Below the pieces are notes generated by a model. That model worked only from the letters and a program-made list of their open reading frames with translations, was not told the DNA's origin and ran no database searches. From contig JABDCL010000006.1 in NCBI GenBank assembly GCA_013288135.1, positions 3,752 to 36,615 on the forward strand: DNA of 32,864 bases, given 5' to 3'. The DNA is from Gammaproteobacteria bacterium. GTDB taxonomy: Bacteria > Pseudomonadota > Gammaproteobacteria > UBA6186 > Azoamicaceae. This document shows positions 8,708 through 17,471 of the stretch, one piece after another (position 1 is the stretch's first letter; every line of letters starts with the position of its first letter). The position numbers and the translations under genes were made by a program.

Positions 8708-8780
8708 TCAGTAAGCTTGTATATGCCATTAAAATTCGGTCTGTTATACTGAAAAATAACCCTCTCTCGACCGAAGGGCA
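8708..8780 (+). repeat. 73-bp direct repeat, copy 2, with extended -10 promoter motif
   Basis: This is the second copy, in the same orientation as 6381-6453. It contains TGTTATACT (8742-8750), a good extended -10 box pointing at the MNT gene. If used, transcription would begin near 8757 and leave a leader of about 110 bases that includes the hairpin at 8780-8803. No good -35 hexamer lies at the normal spacing, as is usual for extended -10 promoters. Confidence 0.85.
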
Positions 8781-8803
8781 CCCTCCCCGAAACTGGGAAG
8801 GGT
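8780..8803 (+). promoter_or_regulatory. GC-rich hairpin in the leader of the MNT/HEPN operon
   Basis: ACCCTCCCC pairs with GGGAAGGGT across a six-base loop, giving eight base pairs with one C/A mismatch. It stands out in AT-rich surroundings, starts where the direct repeat ends, and is not followed by a T-run, so it is not a classical terminator. It may be an attenuator-like or RNA-stability element, or a REP-like remnant. Confidence 0.45.
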
Positions 8804-8865
8804 AGATACCGGTAAAACTTGCTGAGATGTTATGAAGAACATAATTACTGTTTCAATAAAATGCT

Positions 8866-9186
8866 ATGGACGATAAAATTCGTTTAACACAGTATGAGAA
8901 AAAAGTTATTTGCGATGCATTCAAAAATCATTTTGGTTTAGAAGATCATATTTGGCTTTTTGGTTCTCGTGCCAATCCTCAAAAAAAAGGCGGAGATATT
9001 GACTTGTATATTGAAACACAAGAAACTAATCTTAATCGAGCATATGATAAAAAATTGGCTTTTGTGAATGAGTTATGGTTAAAGCTCGGTGAACAAAAAA
9101 TTGATGTCATTATCCGGCTACTCAACAACAAGTTTCATTTACCTATATATGATACTGCTAAAACTGAAGGAATCCAAATATTATGA
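8866..9186 (+). CDS. mntA: MNT-type nucleotidyltransferase antitoxin (MntA-like)
   Basis: This 106-residue minimal nucleotidyltransferase is the antitoxin half of a HEPN/MNT toxin-antitoxin pair. In the studied Shewanella system the MNT protein AMPylates the HEPN toxin to silence it. The catalytic pattern is complete: G33-S34 in FGSRAN, nine residues on, then D44-x-D46 in GGDIDLYIE. A third acidic position is likely D99-type in KIDVIIR. ATG 8866 lies 22 bases after TTACTGTTTC with no strong ribosome site. Its stop overlaps the start of the HEPN gene (ATGA at 9183-9186), so the two are translationally coupled. The extended -10 box in the upstream repeat is its best promoter candidate. Confidence 0.93.
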   Translation: MDDKIRLTQYEKKVICDAFKNHFGLEDHIWLFGSRANPQKKGGDIDLYIETQETNLNRAYDKKLAFVNELWLKLGEQKIDVIIRLLNNKFHLPIYDTAKTEGIQIL

Positions 9187-9635
9187 AATCTTTAGACTCT
9201 ATTATTAAAATAGCTGAAATCCATGCAAAACGATTACGTTTCGCGATGAATCATCTTAAAGAAAAAATCCCTGTAACTGCAAATGATATAGATAACATTT
9301 CAGATGAAGATTTACCTTTTTTTGAATTATATACCAGTCGTTTTTCAAAACTACAAGATTTTATGGGTTCTTCTTTATTTACCGCAGTACTAGAAGCAAA
9401 AGGTGAACAAACAGAACAGATGACCTTCATTGACAAACTTCACAAATTAGAAAAGTTAAATCTCATCACAAGCACAGAGGATTGGATGTCAATGCGTCAA
9501 ATACGAAATAACTTGGCACATGAATACCCAGAACACCCAGAATTAACAGCAAAATTTTTTAATGAAGCCTTTCAATTTGGAACCTTATTACTAGACTCTT
9601 TAGAAAAAGTAAAGCAATTTATTACTAAAAAATAA
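9183..9635 (+). CDS. hepT: HEPN-domain ribonuclease toxin (HepT-like)
   Basis: This 150-residue all-helical HEPN protein is the toxin partner of the preceding nucleotidyltransferase. HEPN toxins act as RNases, and the active site is a R-x4-6-H motif. Here it is RNNLAHEY with R108, H113 and Y115, which exactly fits RX4HXY. In the Shewanella HepT/MntA pair the Tyr of this motif is the residue modified by the antitoxin, so both partners look functional. The start overlaps the antitoxin stop by 4 bases. The pair lies in an accessory block between sufT and the Rieske gene, typical of a mobile stabilisation or anti-phage module. Confidence 0.93.
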   Translation: MKSLDSIIKIAEIHAKRLRFAMNHLKEKIPVTANDIDNISDEDLPFFELYTSRFSKLQDFMGSSLFTAVLEAKGEQTEQMTFIDKLHKLEKLNLITSTEDWMSMRQIRNNLAHEYPEHPELTAKFFNEAFQFGTLLLDSLEKVKQFITKK

Positions 9636-9655
9636 GGGACTATTACTATGAGAAA

Positions 9656-9979
9656 TTGCACTTGAAAACTGAAGGTACCTGGATAGATGTTGCACTGGAT
9701 GGAGAAATCCCAAATCTTGGTCGTAAAACTATTAATATTGAGGGAACACCTGTTCTTATCTTAAGAGTCGATAATATCTATTATGCAATAGAAGATCGTT
9801 GTACGCATGAAGATCGCCCTTTGAATGAAGGTTACATAGAAGGTAATACTATCACTTGTCCATTTCATGGTGCACAATTTTGTATCAAAACAGGAGAGGT
9901 AAAAGCCCCTCCAGCTTTTGTCGATTTACCTATCTTTCCTGTCCGTGTTTATAATCAAAAAGTTCAAGTGCTTATTTAA
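9656..9979 (+). CDS. Rieske [2Fe-2S] ferredoxin
   Basis: This ~107-residue soluble Rieske protein belongs to the bacterial ferredoxin-subunit/NirD-like group. The cluster ligands are C49-x-H51 (RCTHEDRPL) and C68-x2-H71 (CPFHGAQF). In related genomes such a gene often follows sufT, so it is probably the displaced last member of the suf operon. The start is odd. The only good ribosome site (AAGGG at 9634) is spaced for ATG 9648, but that frame stops after five codons. The Rieske frame opens at TTG 9656 or TTG 9662, too far from the AAGGG. A one-base indel near 9650-9660 or use of a weak TTG start could explain it. Electron partner unknown. Confidence 0.9.
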   Translation: MHLKTEGTWIDVALDGEIPNLGRKTINIEGTPVLILRVDNIYYAIEDRCTHEDRPLNEGYIEGNTITCPFHGAQFCIKTGEVKAPPAFVDLPIFPVRVYNQKVQVLI

Positions 9980-10011
9980 CTGAGCGATAGCGAAGCAACA
10001 TCGGGGAAATG

Positions 10012-10515
10012 TTACGCTGAATTCTCTTTTTTAACTTCTGATCCAGAACCAAGCATTTCAGGCTCAACTCCACCCTTTTCAAATTCAAACTCACTGGGTT
10101 CAAGTAATTTTGCTTCTAGAGTCTCTAGTTGATTTTTTACTTCATTTAATTTTTCTTTAAAGTGAAACTCATGATGAATTTTCATCACTTTATCTTTCTC
10201 TGCTTTATAAATTCCAATAAAAGGCGCCGGACGATTAAATATTTTTAAAATTAAATTTGATAATACCTTTAGATTTTCAGCAAAGGTTTCAGGACCATCC
10301 AAGGGTTTTGCACCTTCACTAAAATCTCTGGGGATCACTTTCTCAAATTTTTCATAAATGATATTTATAGAATGCTCAAGTTTATGTCTTGAGCCTGGTT
10401 CAGGTAGACTATCAATTCTTAAACGCACGGCATTCAGCTGATTAATAAAATTTCCTAAGTTTACTTGATACTGCCTATACCAAGCTTTGTAAGCCGTTTC
10501 ATTAAAATATGTCAC
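10012..10515 (-). CDS. Hypothetical hydrophilic protein, 167 residues
   Basis: This frame from ATG 10515 (MTYFNETAYKAWYRQY) has coherent codon use and no overlap with other genes. It is not a family I recognise. The protein is soluble and highly charged, without signal peptide or membrane segment. Residues ~120-145 (KLNEVKNQLETLEAKL) look like a coiled coil, followed by a Glu-rich and Gly/Ser-containing tail ending in KKENSA. It stands convergent to the Rieske gene (32 bases apart) and divergent from proS (111 bases apart), alone in its orientation. It could be an orphan or effector-like protein of this lineage; no function is assigned. Confidence 0.65.
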   Translation of the reverse strand: MTYFNETAYKAWYRQYQVNLGNFINQLNAVRLRIDSLPEPGSRHKLEHSINIIYEKFEKVIPRDFSEGAKPLDGPETFAENLKVLSNLILKIFNRPAPFIGIYKAEKDKVMKIHHEFHFKEKLNEVKNQLETLEAKLLEPSEFEFEKGGVEPEMLGSGSEVKKENSA

Positions 10516-10591
10516 TTATTATCCCCAATAGCTCCCTCTCCCTGATTTTAGTATAGACAATTATATAGTTGGTCGGATACAGTTCTATAAG

Positions 10592-10611
10592 ATTAACCCT
10601 GAATTAACCCT
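10592..10611 (+). repeat. Tandem ATTAACCCT words upstream of proS
   Basis: ATTAACCCT occurs at 10592-10600 and again at 10603-10611, a period of 11 bases or one helical turn. The second copy ends 15 bases before the proS start codon. Such spacing is typical of paired regulator half-sites, but no regulator is implied by the sequence. Confidence 0.4.
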
Positions 10612-10626
10612 AATTGATGAGTATTT

Positions 10627-12360
10627 ATGCGAACATCTAACTTACTCCTTGCTACCTTAAAAGAATCCCCCAGTGAAGCGGAAATCATCAGCCATAAACT
10701 CATGTTGAGAGCCGGTTTAATCCGAAAATTAGCTTCTGGTCTTTATACCTGGTTACCCGTAGGTCTGCGTGTATTACAAAAAGTAGAGCAAGTCATTCGC
10801 GAAGAAATGAATCGGATCGGCGCCCAAGAAATTTTAATGCCTGCAGTGCAGCCTGCCGAACTTTGGCAAGAAACAGGTCGCTGGGAACAATATGGTCCTA
10901 CTCTGTTAAAAATGACTGATCGAAATAAACGTGAATTTTGCTTTGGGCCCACTCATGAAGAACTCGTCACCGATTTAATTCGACGTGAACTTAAAAGCTA
11001 TAAGCAAGTGCCTCTCACCCTCTATCAAATTCAAATGAAATTTAGAGATGAAATTCGTCCCCGATTTGGTATTATGCGCGCTCGAGAATTTTTAATGAAA
11101 GATGCTTATTCTTTTGATATAAATTTTGAATCTTTACAAAAAACTTATCAAACTGTTTATAATGCTTACAACCGTATATTTACTCGCTTAGGCCTTAAAT
11201 TTCGGGCAGTATTAGCAGATACTGGGAACATCGGTGGTAGTGGTTCCCACGAGTTTCAAGTGCTGGCAGAATCCGGTGAAGATTTGATTGCTTATAGTAA
11301 TGAAGGAACTTATGCTGCGAATATTGAACAAGCCGAAGCTTTACCCCCTAAAGAAGCGCGTGAAGCCCCTTCAAAAGCTCTTTCATTTGTAGAAACGCCT
11401 GGCATAAAATCGGTTGAAGAGCAGGCACGCTATCTCAAGCTTCAGCCTAAAGACATTTTGAAAACCCTGTTGGTCCACGGTAAAACCAAAGAACATCCTT
11501 TCGTTGCTTTACTGGTGCGAGGCGATCATACCCTAAACCACGTGAAAGCCCAAAAATTGCCTTTAGTGAGTAATCCTTTAACCATGGCAACCATTGAAGA
11601 AGTTCAACAAATAGCCGGTTGTACACCAGGATTTGTCGGTGCAAAAGGCTTAAATATTCCACTGATTGCCGATCACTCTGTTGCTAAGATGGCAAATTTC
11701 ATTTGTGGCGCTAATAAAAATGACACCCATTACGCTGGGTTTAATTGGGGTCGTGATTGTGAGGAACCTGAAGTTCAGGATATTCGCAATGTCGTTGAAA
11801 ATGATCCCAGTCCGGATGGCGTTGGCACGATTTCCTTTGCACGAGGTATTGAAGTGGGACATATTTTTCAACTGGGTGATAAATACAGTCAATCGATGCA
11901 GGCTAAAGTATTGGATGAATTGGGTAAGCCTCGTCTGCTGATGATGGGTTGTTATGGCATTGGTGTTTCCCGAATTGTTGGTGCTGCCATTGAACAAAAT
12001 CATGATGAAAAAGGCATTATCTGGCCAGATAGTATGGCTCCGTTTCAAGTAGCACTCATCCCCATCGGACTTTATAAATCCAAAGCATTGAAAGAAGCAG
12101 CAGAAAAATTATATCAAGCATTATGTGATGCGGGCATTGAAGTGTTGCTCGACGATCGAGATGAGCGCCCCGGTGTTATGTTTGCAGATTCAGAATTGAT
12201 TGGTATCCCACACCGCTTAGTGTTAAGTGAAAAAGGTCTAGAAGCAGGAACTGTTGAATATAAAGCAAGACGGGGTGATGGAACAACTCAAAATATTAAA
12301 GACGATCAAATTATTAATTTTTTAAAAGAGCAGAGAACTTCGGCCACCCCTACAATATGA
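10627..12360 (+). CDS. proS: Prolyl-tRNA synthetase, bacterial type
   Basis: ProS charges tRNA-Pro with proline. The 577-residue protein is the full bacterial length. It starts with [13 protein letters not shown] and contains the class II catalytic core: the TxE signature in [12 protein letters not shown] (T109, E111), motif 2 around [10 protein letters not shown], and motif 3 [15 protein letters not shown] (residues ~438-452). The INS editing domain that clears mischarged Ala-tRNA-Pro lies at about residues 225-400 and has the expected KTLLVHG and LVRGDHTLN elements. The C-terminal anticodon-binding domain contains [23 protein letters not shown], here quoted in part. ATG 10627 lacks a strong ribosome site (TGATGAG at 10616). 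The gene converges with an EamA transporter 4 bases downstream. Confidence 0.97.
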   Translation: MRTSNLLLATLKESPSEAEIISHKLMLRAGLIRKLASGLYTWLPVGLRVLQKVEQVIREEMNRIGAQEILMPAVQPAELWQETGRWEQYGPTLLKMTDRNKREFCFGPTHEELVTDLIRRELKSYKQVPLTLYQIQMKFRDEIRPRFGIMRAREFLMKDAYSFDINFESLQKTYQTVYNAYNRIFTRLGLKFRAVLADTGNIGGSGSHEFQVLAESGEDLIAYSNEGTYAANIEQAEALPPKEAREAPSKALSFVETPGIKSVEEQARYLKLQPKDILKTLLVHGKTKEHPFVALLVRGDHTLNHVKAQKLPLVSNPLTMATIEEVQQIAGCTPGFVGAKGLNIPLIADHSVAKMANFICGANKNDTHYAGFNWGRDCEEPEVQDIRNVVENDPSPDGVGTISFARGIEVGHIFQLGDKYSQSMQAKVLDELGKPRLLMMGCYGIGVSRIVGAAIEQNHDEKGIIWPDSMAPFQVALIPIGLYKSKALKEAAEKLYQALCDAGIEVLLDDRDERPGVMFADSELIGIPHRLVLSEKGLEAGTVEYKARRGDGTTQNIKDDQIINFLKEQRTSATPTI

Positions 12361-12364
12361 TTCA

Positions 12365-13276
12365 CTAAAGTGCTTTCTTCATCACCTGCGGAAGTGGGAA
12401 AATTCCATTAATAACCCCTACCCCAGACAATATTAAAAGTGCCGCTATTGCAAAACTGACAGTGATAGTTTCGCTCAGGAAAACTACCCCTAACAGAGTA
12501 CCAAAAATAGGAAGAAGGTACATCGCCATGGCGACAGCAGTGGCCCCGTACAAATGAATAATTCGATGATACATAATAAATGCTAATGTGGTTCCAAGTA
12601 AGGATACCCCCATTACTGCAGCCCAACTTGAAAAAGTCACATTGACTAAATCCATTGGGGTTTCAAAAATGAAAGATAGCGGTATCAAATAAATCATCGA
12701 GGATAACAATTGTAAAGTTGGGGCAACTAAAGGTGGTGCTTTTTTTACACACTTACGTGCATACACAGCACCCACTGCATAAGAACATGATCCCGCAAAA
12801 CTTAACAAAATACCAACAACATCAAACTCCATTTGACTCCCCAGAAGTGCCGGCAAAAACAAAACTGCAAATCCAAATAAGCCTAAAATAACCCCCAATA
12901 CCCGATTCCACGTTAAACGCTCATCTTCTAAAAATGCATTGGCTAAAAAAACAGTCATAACGGGTGCTAAGCCATTAATGAGTGCAGATAAACTGGTCGG
13001 AATCGTTGTTAATGAATAGCTAAAACAAATAAAAGGAAAACCATTAATAAAAAAACCTAAGATAAAACAATATTTCCAAAGGCTTAAATCTCGCGGTAAT
13101 GAAATATTTCTGAGTCTTAAAGTCAAAAGCAAGAGTAAACCACTGATCCCGATGCGTAAGGCAATCAGGGTAATAGGTTCAATATCCCTTAAGGCAATCT
13201 TTATAAACATAAAAGAAGGCGAAAATAGAGCTGCCAAAAGAACGACATCTAAAAAGCCTTGTTGTTTTTTAAGCAT
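12365..13276 (-). CDS. EamA/DMT-family transporter
   Basis: This 303-residue integral membrane protein of the drug/metabolite transporter superfamily has two EamA repeats and about ten membrane segments. The first repeat begins LAALFSPSFMFIKIALRDIEPITL, here split at the typical first helix, and the second begins near SYAVGAVYARK. The substrate cannot be told from the sequence; relatives export amino acids or metabolites. It is transcribed divergently from another EamA gene with ~186 bases between start codons, and an operator-like dyad lies in that gap. It converges with proS (4-base gap). ATG 13276 is the only reasonable start. Confidence 0.9.
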   Translation of the reverse strand: MLKKQQGFLDVVLLAALFSPSFMFIKIALRDIEPITLIALRIGISGLLLLLTLRLRNISLPRDLSLWKYCFILGFFINGFPFICFSYSLTTIPTSLSALINGLAPVMTVFLANAFLEDERLTWNRVLGVILGLFGFAVLFLPALLGSQMEFDVVGILLSFAGSCSYAVGAVYARKCVKKAPPLVAPTLQLLSSMIYLIPLSFIFETPMDLVNVTFSSWAAVMGVSLLGTTLAFIMYHRIIHLYGATAVAMAMYLLPIFGTLLGVVFLSETITVSFAIAALLILSGVGVINGIFPLPQVMKKAL

Positions 13277-13370
13277 TATTTTTTAATAATCCTAATAAGT
13301 TTTATCATCACATTTATTGTTACATAGTTACGTCTTGCTATCTTATCATCTTTAATGGTTAATACACAAT

Positions 13371-13390
13371 AATTAGTTTGATTACTAATT
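13371..13390. promoter_or_regulatory. Perfect dyad, candidate operator between two EamA genes
   Basis: AATTAGT (13371-13377) and ACTAATT (13384-13390) form a perfect 7-bp dyad with a 6-base centre. It ends about 27 bases before the extended -10 box of the rightward EamA gene, where a regulator could act on both divergent promoters. No regulator gene is adjacent. Confidence 0.45.
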
Positions 13391-13416
13391 TTGCTGTTAA
13401 AGTTTTTAAAAAACTG

Positions 13417-13425
13417 TGATATAAT
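13417..13425 (+). promoter_or_regulatory. Extended -10 promoter of the rightward EamA gene
   Basis: TGATATAAT is a perfect TGn-TATAAT extended -10 element. TTAAAG at 13397-13402, 17 bases before the hexamer, is a weak -35. Transcription would start near 13432, which rules out the upstream in-frame TTG (13391) as a start and supports ATG 13463. Confidence 0.65.
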
Positions 13426-13462
13426 GCCCTTTCATACAACGACCTATCAGGAATGCGTGTAT

Positions 13463-14410
13463 ATGTTCTGGGTTATCTTGCTTTATGCCTTATTTGCTAG
13501 CCTATTTGGCTTAACTAAAGTCGCTCTCAATTACAGTGAACCCTTCTTTCTGATTGGTTCACGATTTGCATTTGCTGGGCTCTTACTCCTCGCCCACCAA
13601 TTTATTTGGAATCGTAAGGCATTCAGTAACTTTAAAGTAGAGCATTTAAAGCCCTTATGCTTATTGGGTTTTTTGAGTATTTATTTAACCAATGTCGCTG
13701 AGGTCTGGGGCATTCAGAATATGGTCTCAGCAAAAGCCTGCCTTATATACAGCTTATCTCCCTTTATAGCTGCCTTAATTGCTTATTTTGTGCTGAATGA
13801 AGTACTTACCAAGAAAAAATGGCTAGGGTTAATCATTGGATTCTTTGGGCTTATTCCCATTTTCATGTCACAATCTCCTGTTGAAAAACTCGCAGGTAGT
13901 CTCACCTTCTTATCTTTTGCCGAAATTGCGGTATTAATTGCAACCGTTAGCAGTGTTTATGGGTGGATCCTATTAAAAAAATTAATCAATGAATTTCGTT
14001 ATACCCCATTAATGGCAAATGGCTTTGCCATGACGCTGGGAGGAAGCCTTGCGCTTTTACACTCTTATTTTTCCGGAGAATCTTGGAACCCCATACCAGT
14101 GAATGATTTCTTGCCCTTTGTACATTATGCACTTTGGATGTGTTTAATTTCGAACATTATCTGCTATAACTTGTATGGTTATCTCTTAAAACGCTATACA
14201 GCAACTTTCATGTCTTTTGCTGGATTAGTAACACCTTTGTTTGCTTCTCTTTTTAGTTGGGCATTCTTAAATGAAACTATCACTTGGCATTATTTTGCTT
14301 CCCTCGTTATTTTCTCCATAGGGTTAACAATTTTCTATCAAGCAGAATTGAAACGAGAGAAAATGCTTGCAGAGGCGCGTCATTCAAGCCCAAGTCCGTT
14401 AGAGGTTTAA
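13463..14410 (+). CDS. EamA/DMT-family transporter
   Basis: This is a second, divergent member of the drug/metabolite transporter superfamily. From ATG 13463 (MFWVILLYALFASLFGLTK) it is 315 residues with about ten hydrophobic helices and two EamA repeats. The first covers residues ~1-135 and the second ~155-290, with the usual LSPFIAALIAYFVLNE and LVTPLFASLFSWAFLNE ends. ATG 13463 is preferred because it starts directly at the first helix, has AGGA (13449) upstream, and lies downstream of the promoter at 13417. The longer frame from TTG 13391 would include promoter sequence. The tail (HSSPSPLEV) is hydrophilic. Substrate unknown. It is only distantly similar to its neighbour, so this does not look like a recent duplication. 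Confidence 0.9.
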   Translation: MFWVILLYALFASLFGLTKVALNYSEPFFLIGSRFAFAGLLLLAHQFIWNRKAFSNFKVEHLKPLCLLGFLSIYLTNVAEVWGIQNMVSAKACLIYSLSPFIAALIAYFVLNEVLTKKKWLGLIIGFFGLIPIFMSQSPVEKLAGSLTFLSFAEIAVLIATVSSVYGWILLKKLINEFRYTPLMANGFAMTLGGSLALLHSYFSGESWNPIPVNDFLPFVHYALWMCLISNIICYNLYGYLLKRYTATFMSFAGLVTPLFASLFSWAFLNETITWHYFASLVIFSIGLTIFYQAELKREKMLAEARHSSPSPLEV

Positions 14411-14441
14411 GGGGTCAAGTCTTTTTTCAGGACAGGTGCTA

Positions 14442-15356
<915 letters not shown>

Positions 15357-15400
15357 GGATCTTTCCCCCTCCCCCTTGGTTTTTAGTCTGATTTTACTGA

Positions 15401-16096
15401 TTAAATTTCTAATACGTGTTTCACAAAAGGAATGGTTAAACGACGTTGTTCTGCTAAAGAAGCTCTATCCAATGTGTCTAAAACTTGAAATAACTCTGCC
15501 ATATTTCTAGAACAACGACTTAATAAAAATTGACCAACGCTATCACTGAGCTGCAAACCTCGACCTTTGGCTCGCAATTGTAAAGCAGCCAATTTTTGAT
15601 CATCACTTAATTCATGCAGTTGATAGACAACTCCCCAGCTCAAACGAGACTTTAAATCTGCTAATTCTAATTTCAAATGACTGGGTGGCATGGAAGCTGC
15701 CATTAATAATCGCTTGTTTTGTGCTCGAATACGATTAAATAAATGAAATAGCGCTTCTTCCCATTGAGCTTGTCCAGTAATAGCTTGTATATCATCTAAG
15801 CAAATCAATGATAATTCTTCTAGGCCTTGTAGCACTGAAGGGTCGAGCTCATGCAATTGTTGTAAAGGAATATAAACAGCACTGACGCCTAATTCATAAG
15901 CTTCATGGCAAGTTGCCTGTAATAGGTGGCTACACCCAGCGCCTATTTGTCCCCATAAATAAACAAAAGGTTCTCCCTTTCCACGAGATAATTCGGCAAC
16001 AGCCTGCAAAATCTCTTGGTTATCTCCCGGAAAGAAGTTTGCTAAGGTTGCATCATCTCGCAACTGGATACTTAAAGGTAATTGGGCAATCATCAA
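15401..16096 (-). CDS. hda: Hda, DnaA regulatory inactivator
   Basis: Hda works with the DNA-loaded beta clamp to stimulate hydrolysis of DnaA-ATP, preventing over-initiation of replication. The 231-residue AAA+ protein begins MMIAQLPLSIQL, where QLPLS fits the clamp-binding motif needed for its function. The P-loop is the atypical GQIGAGCSHLLQA, as in other Hda proteins, and Walker B is LICLDDIQAI. The arginine-finger/sensor region LKSRLSWGVVY follows. It lacks the C-terminal DNA-binding domain of DnaA. It stands alone, on the strand opposite wrbA. Confidence 0.95.
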   Translation of the reverse strand: MMIAQLPLSIQLRDDATLANFFPGDNQEILQAVAELSRGKGEPFVYLWGQIGAGCSHLLQATCHEAYELGVSAVYIPLQQLHELDPSVLQGLEELSLICLDDIQAITGQAQWEEALFHLFNRIRAQNKRLLMAASMPPSHLKLELADLKSRLSWGVVYQLHELSDDQKLAALQLRAKGRGLQLSDSVGQFLLSRCSRNMAELFQVLDTLDRASLAEQRRLTIPFVKHVLEI

Positions 16097-16132
16097 TGTT
16101 TTATCCTAAATAAACTATTCCAAGTATTCATC

Positions 16133-17419
16133 TTAGATCTTTTCTTCCTTTAACACGGTCGTCAAACAGAAAGCAGTGATTAAACCCAAGGGCAAAAGAC
16201 TTAATGCCAAAATATAGCTTGAAGCAGGATAAACAGGAACTCTTGAAAGCTCATTTTCGATTAAATAAAAATCCAATATCTTCCCAACTAAAGGCTGCCC
16301 AATTAATCCACCCATCATAATGACAAAATTATTAAAGGCAAAGACTGTTCCTAAAAGTTCTGGTTTACATTTATCTTTTGCAATGGCAAATACCAATATT
16401 TGTGGGCTTGCAAACAATCCAAACAAAAACAATAAAACATGAAGTGTTATTTCAGACAAATTCGGTAAAAACAAAATGATAGAAAACAATAGAAATGTTA
16501 CAACACTTGCAATTTGCAGTAATAATTTTCTCTTACCGAGTTTCGAAGATAAAATACCGGCAATTGGTGATCCGATCGCCCATCCTAAAAATGTCATTGA
16601 AATAGCGGATGCGGCCGTTGTGTCGCACAATCCATGCACAGTTAATAAACAAGAATGACCCCACAATTCATTAAAGACACTGGTAGGCAAATAAAGTAAA
16701 CATCCTATTAATGCGTTAATCCATATCATTTTATTCTGTGCGAGCTGCAGCGTGTCTTTCCATATTTGTTTATAATCTTTATCTGGAACGCTATTTGGAA
16801 AACTATGGTCCTTCAGATGAGAGACCATATAATTGATCGATTTTGGTTTTGCAGGAGAATCAACAATCACAAACCACATCAAAGGCGTTAATAAAAAACC
16901 TATGAATGCTAGCGTATATTGTATAGTTTTCCAATCAGTCCCTTGATTCACCCAACTCATGACTATATTACCAAACATAGCTCCTAAGGTACCAAAAGTA
17001 ATTATCAAGCCTACCATCATTGGAAAGTATAGGGATGGTATCCAAGTGGCAGAGAGTTTCAATACACCCAATAATGCAAAAGCTGAACCAAAACCTACTA
17101 AAAAACGCCCAAACTGAGCCATTTCAAGTACGGTTGTTGAACTAAACAAAAGTGTACCCAGCGCACAGCACAAAGCTGCGAATGTGAGCATCCGTCGAGA
17201 TCCAAAACGATCTAATAAAAATCCAGCTGGTAATTGTAAAGGAGTGTAAGCATAATAAAAAAAAGCAGCCAAATTCCCAACAGCGCCTGCTCTAATGTCA
17301 AACTCCAACATTAAATCATTCAACATAACATTGGGAGAGATACGAAGCACATATTCGTAACAGTAAAAAATACCCGCCAAACCACAAATTAAAATAGACT
17401 TTAACAAGGTCCTTCTCAC
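16133..17419 (-). CDS. MFS transporter
   Basis: This 428-residue major facilitator has 12 predicted membrane segments and a central hydrophilic loop (KPKSINYMVSHLKD). The motif A loop between helices 2 and 3 is GFLLDRFGSRRMLT. The N-terminal pattern, with YCYEYVLRISPNVM and an aromatic-rich helix 2 (FFYYAYTPLQLPAG), is like the MFS expansions of Legionella and Coxiella, some of which take up nutrients in the host vacuole. The substrate here is unknown. The start is GTG 17419, with no in-frame ATG further up. A perfect dyad lies 36-52 bases upstream and may be its operator. Confidence 0.92.
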   Translation of the reverse strand: MRRTLLKSILICGLAGIFYCYEYVLRISPNVMLNDLMLEFDIRAGAVGNLAAFFYYAYTPLQLPAGFLLDRFGSRRMLTFAALCCALGTLLFSSTTVLEMAQFGRFLVGFGSAFALLGVLKLSATWIPSLYFPMMVGLIITFGTLGAMFGNIVMSWVNQGTDWKTIQYTLAFIGFLLTPLMWFVIVDSPAKPKSINYMVSHLKDHSFPNSVPDKDYKQIWKDTLQLAQNKMIWINALIGCLLYLPTSVFNELWGHSCLLTVHGLCDTTAASAISMTFLGWAIGSPIAGILSSKLGKRKLLLQIASVVTFLLFSIILFLPNLSEITLHVLLFLFGLFASPQILVFAIAKDKCKPELLGTVFAFNNFVIMMGGLIGQPLVGKILDFYLIENELSRVPVYPASSYILALSLLPLGLITAFCLTTVLKEEKI

Positions 17420-17454
17420 TTTACATAAAACAATGCGTTTAAATCGTTAATGTT

Positions 17455-17471
17455 ACGTTAATGGTTAACGT
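17455..17471. promoter_or_regulatory. Perfect dyad upstream of the MFS gene
   Basis: ACGTTAA and TTAACGT flank a TGG centre in a perfect 7-3-7 dyad. It lies upstream of the leftward MFS gene and touches the stop codon of the M50 protease gene. A GTTAAATCG word is repeated in part on both sides (17441 and 17470). It may be an operator or a weak hairpin; there is no T-run. Confidence 0.4.

Larger units (their letters stand above)
8534..8865. other. Divergent intergenic region between orphan protein and HEPN/MNT genes
   Basis: This 332-base AT-rich gap must hold the promoters of both the 664-residue protein gene (leftward) and the MNT/HEPN pair (rightward). It contains copy 2 of the 73-bp repeat (8708-8780) and a GC-rich hairpin (8780-8803). 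No gene is evident. Bases 8541-8700 show no clear structure beyond high A+T. Confidence 0.6.

Noticed and set aside
11650-12048. 132-residue open frame antisense to proS
   Set aside because: Lies wholly within proS, shows no domain pattern and has no ribosome site.
12365-14410. The two EamA genes as a recent tandem duplication
   Set aside because: They are divergent and only distantly similar in sequence, sharing just the superfamily pattern.
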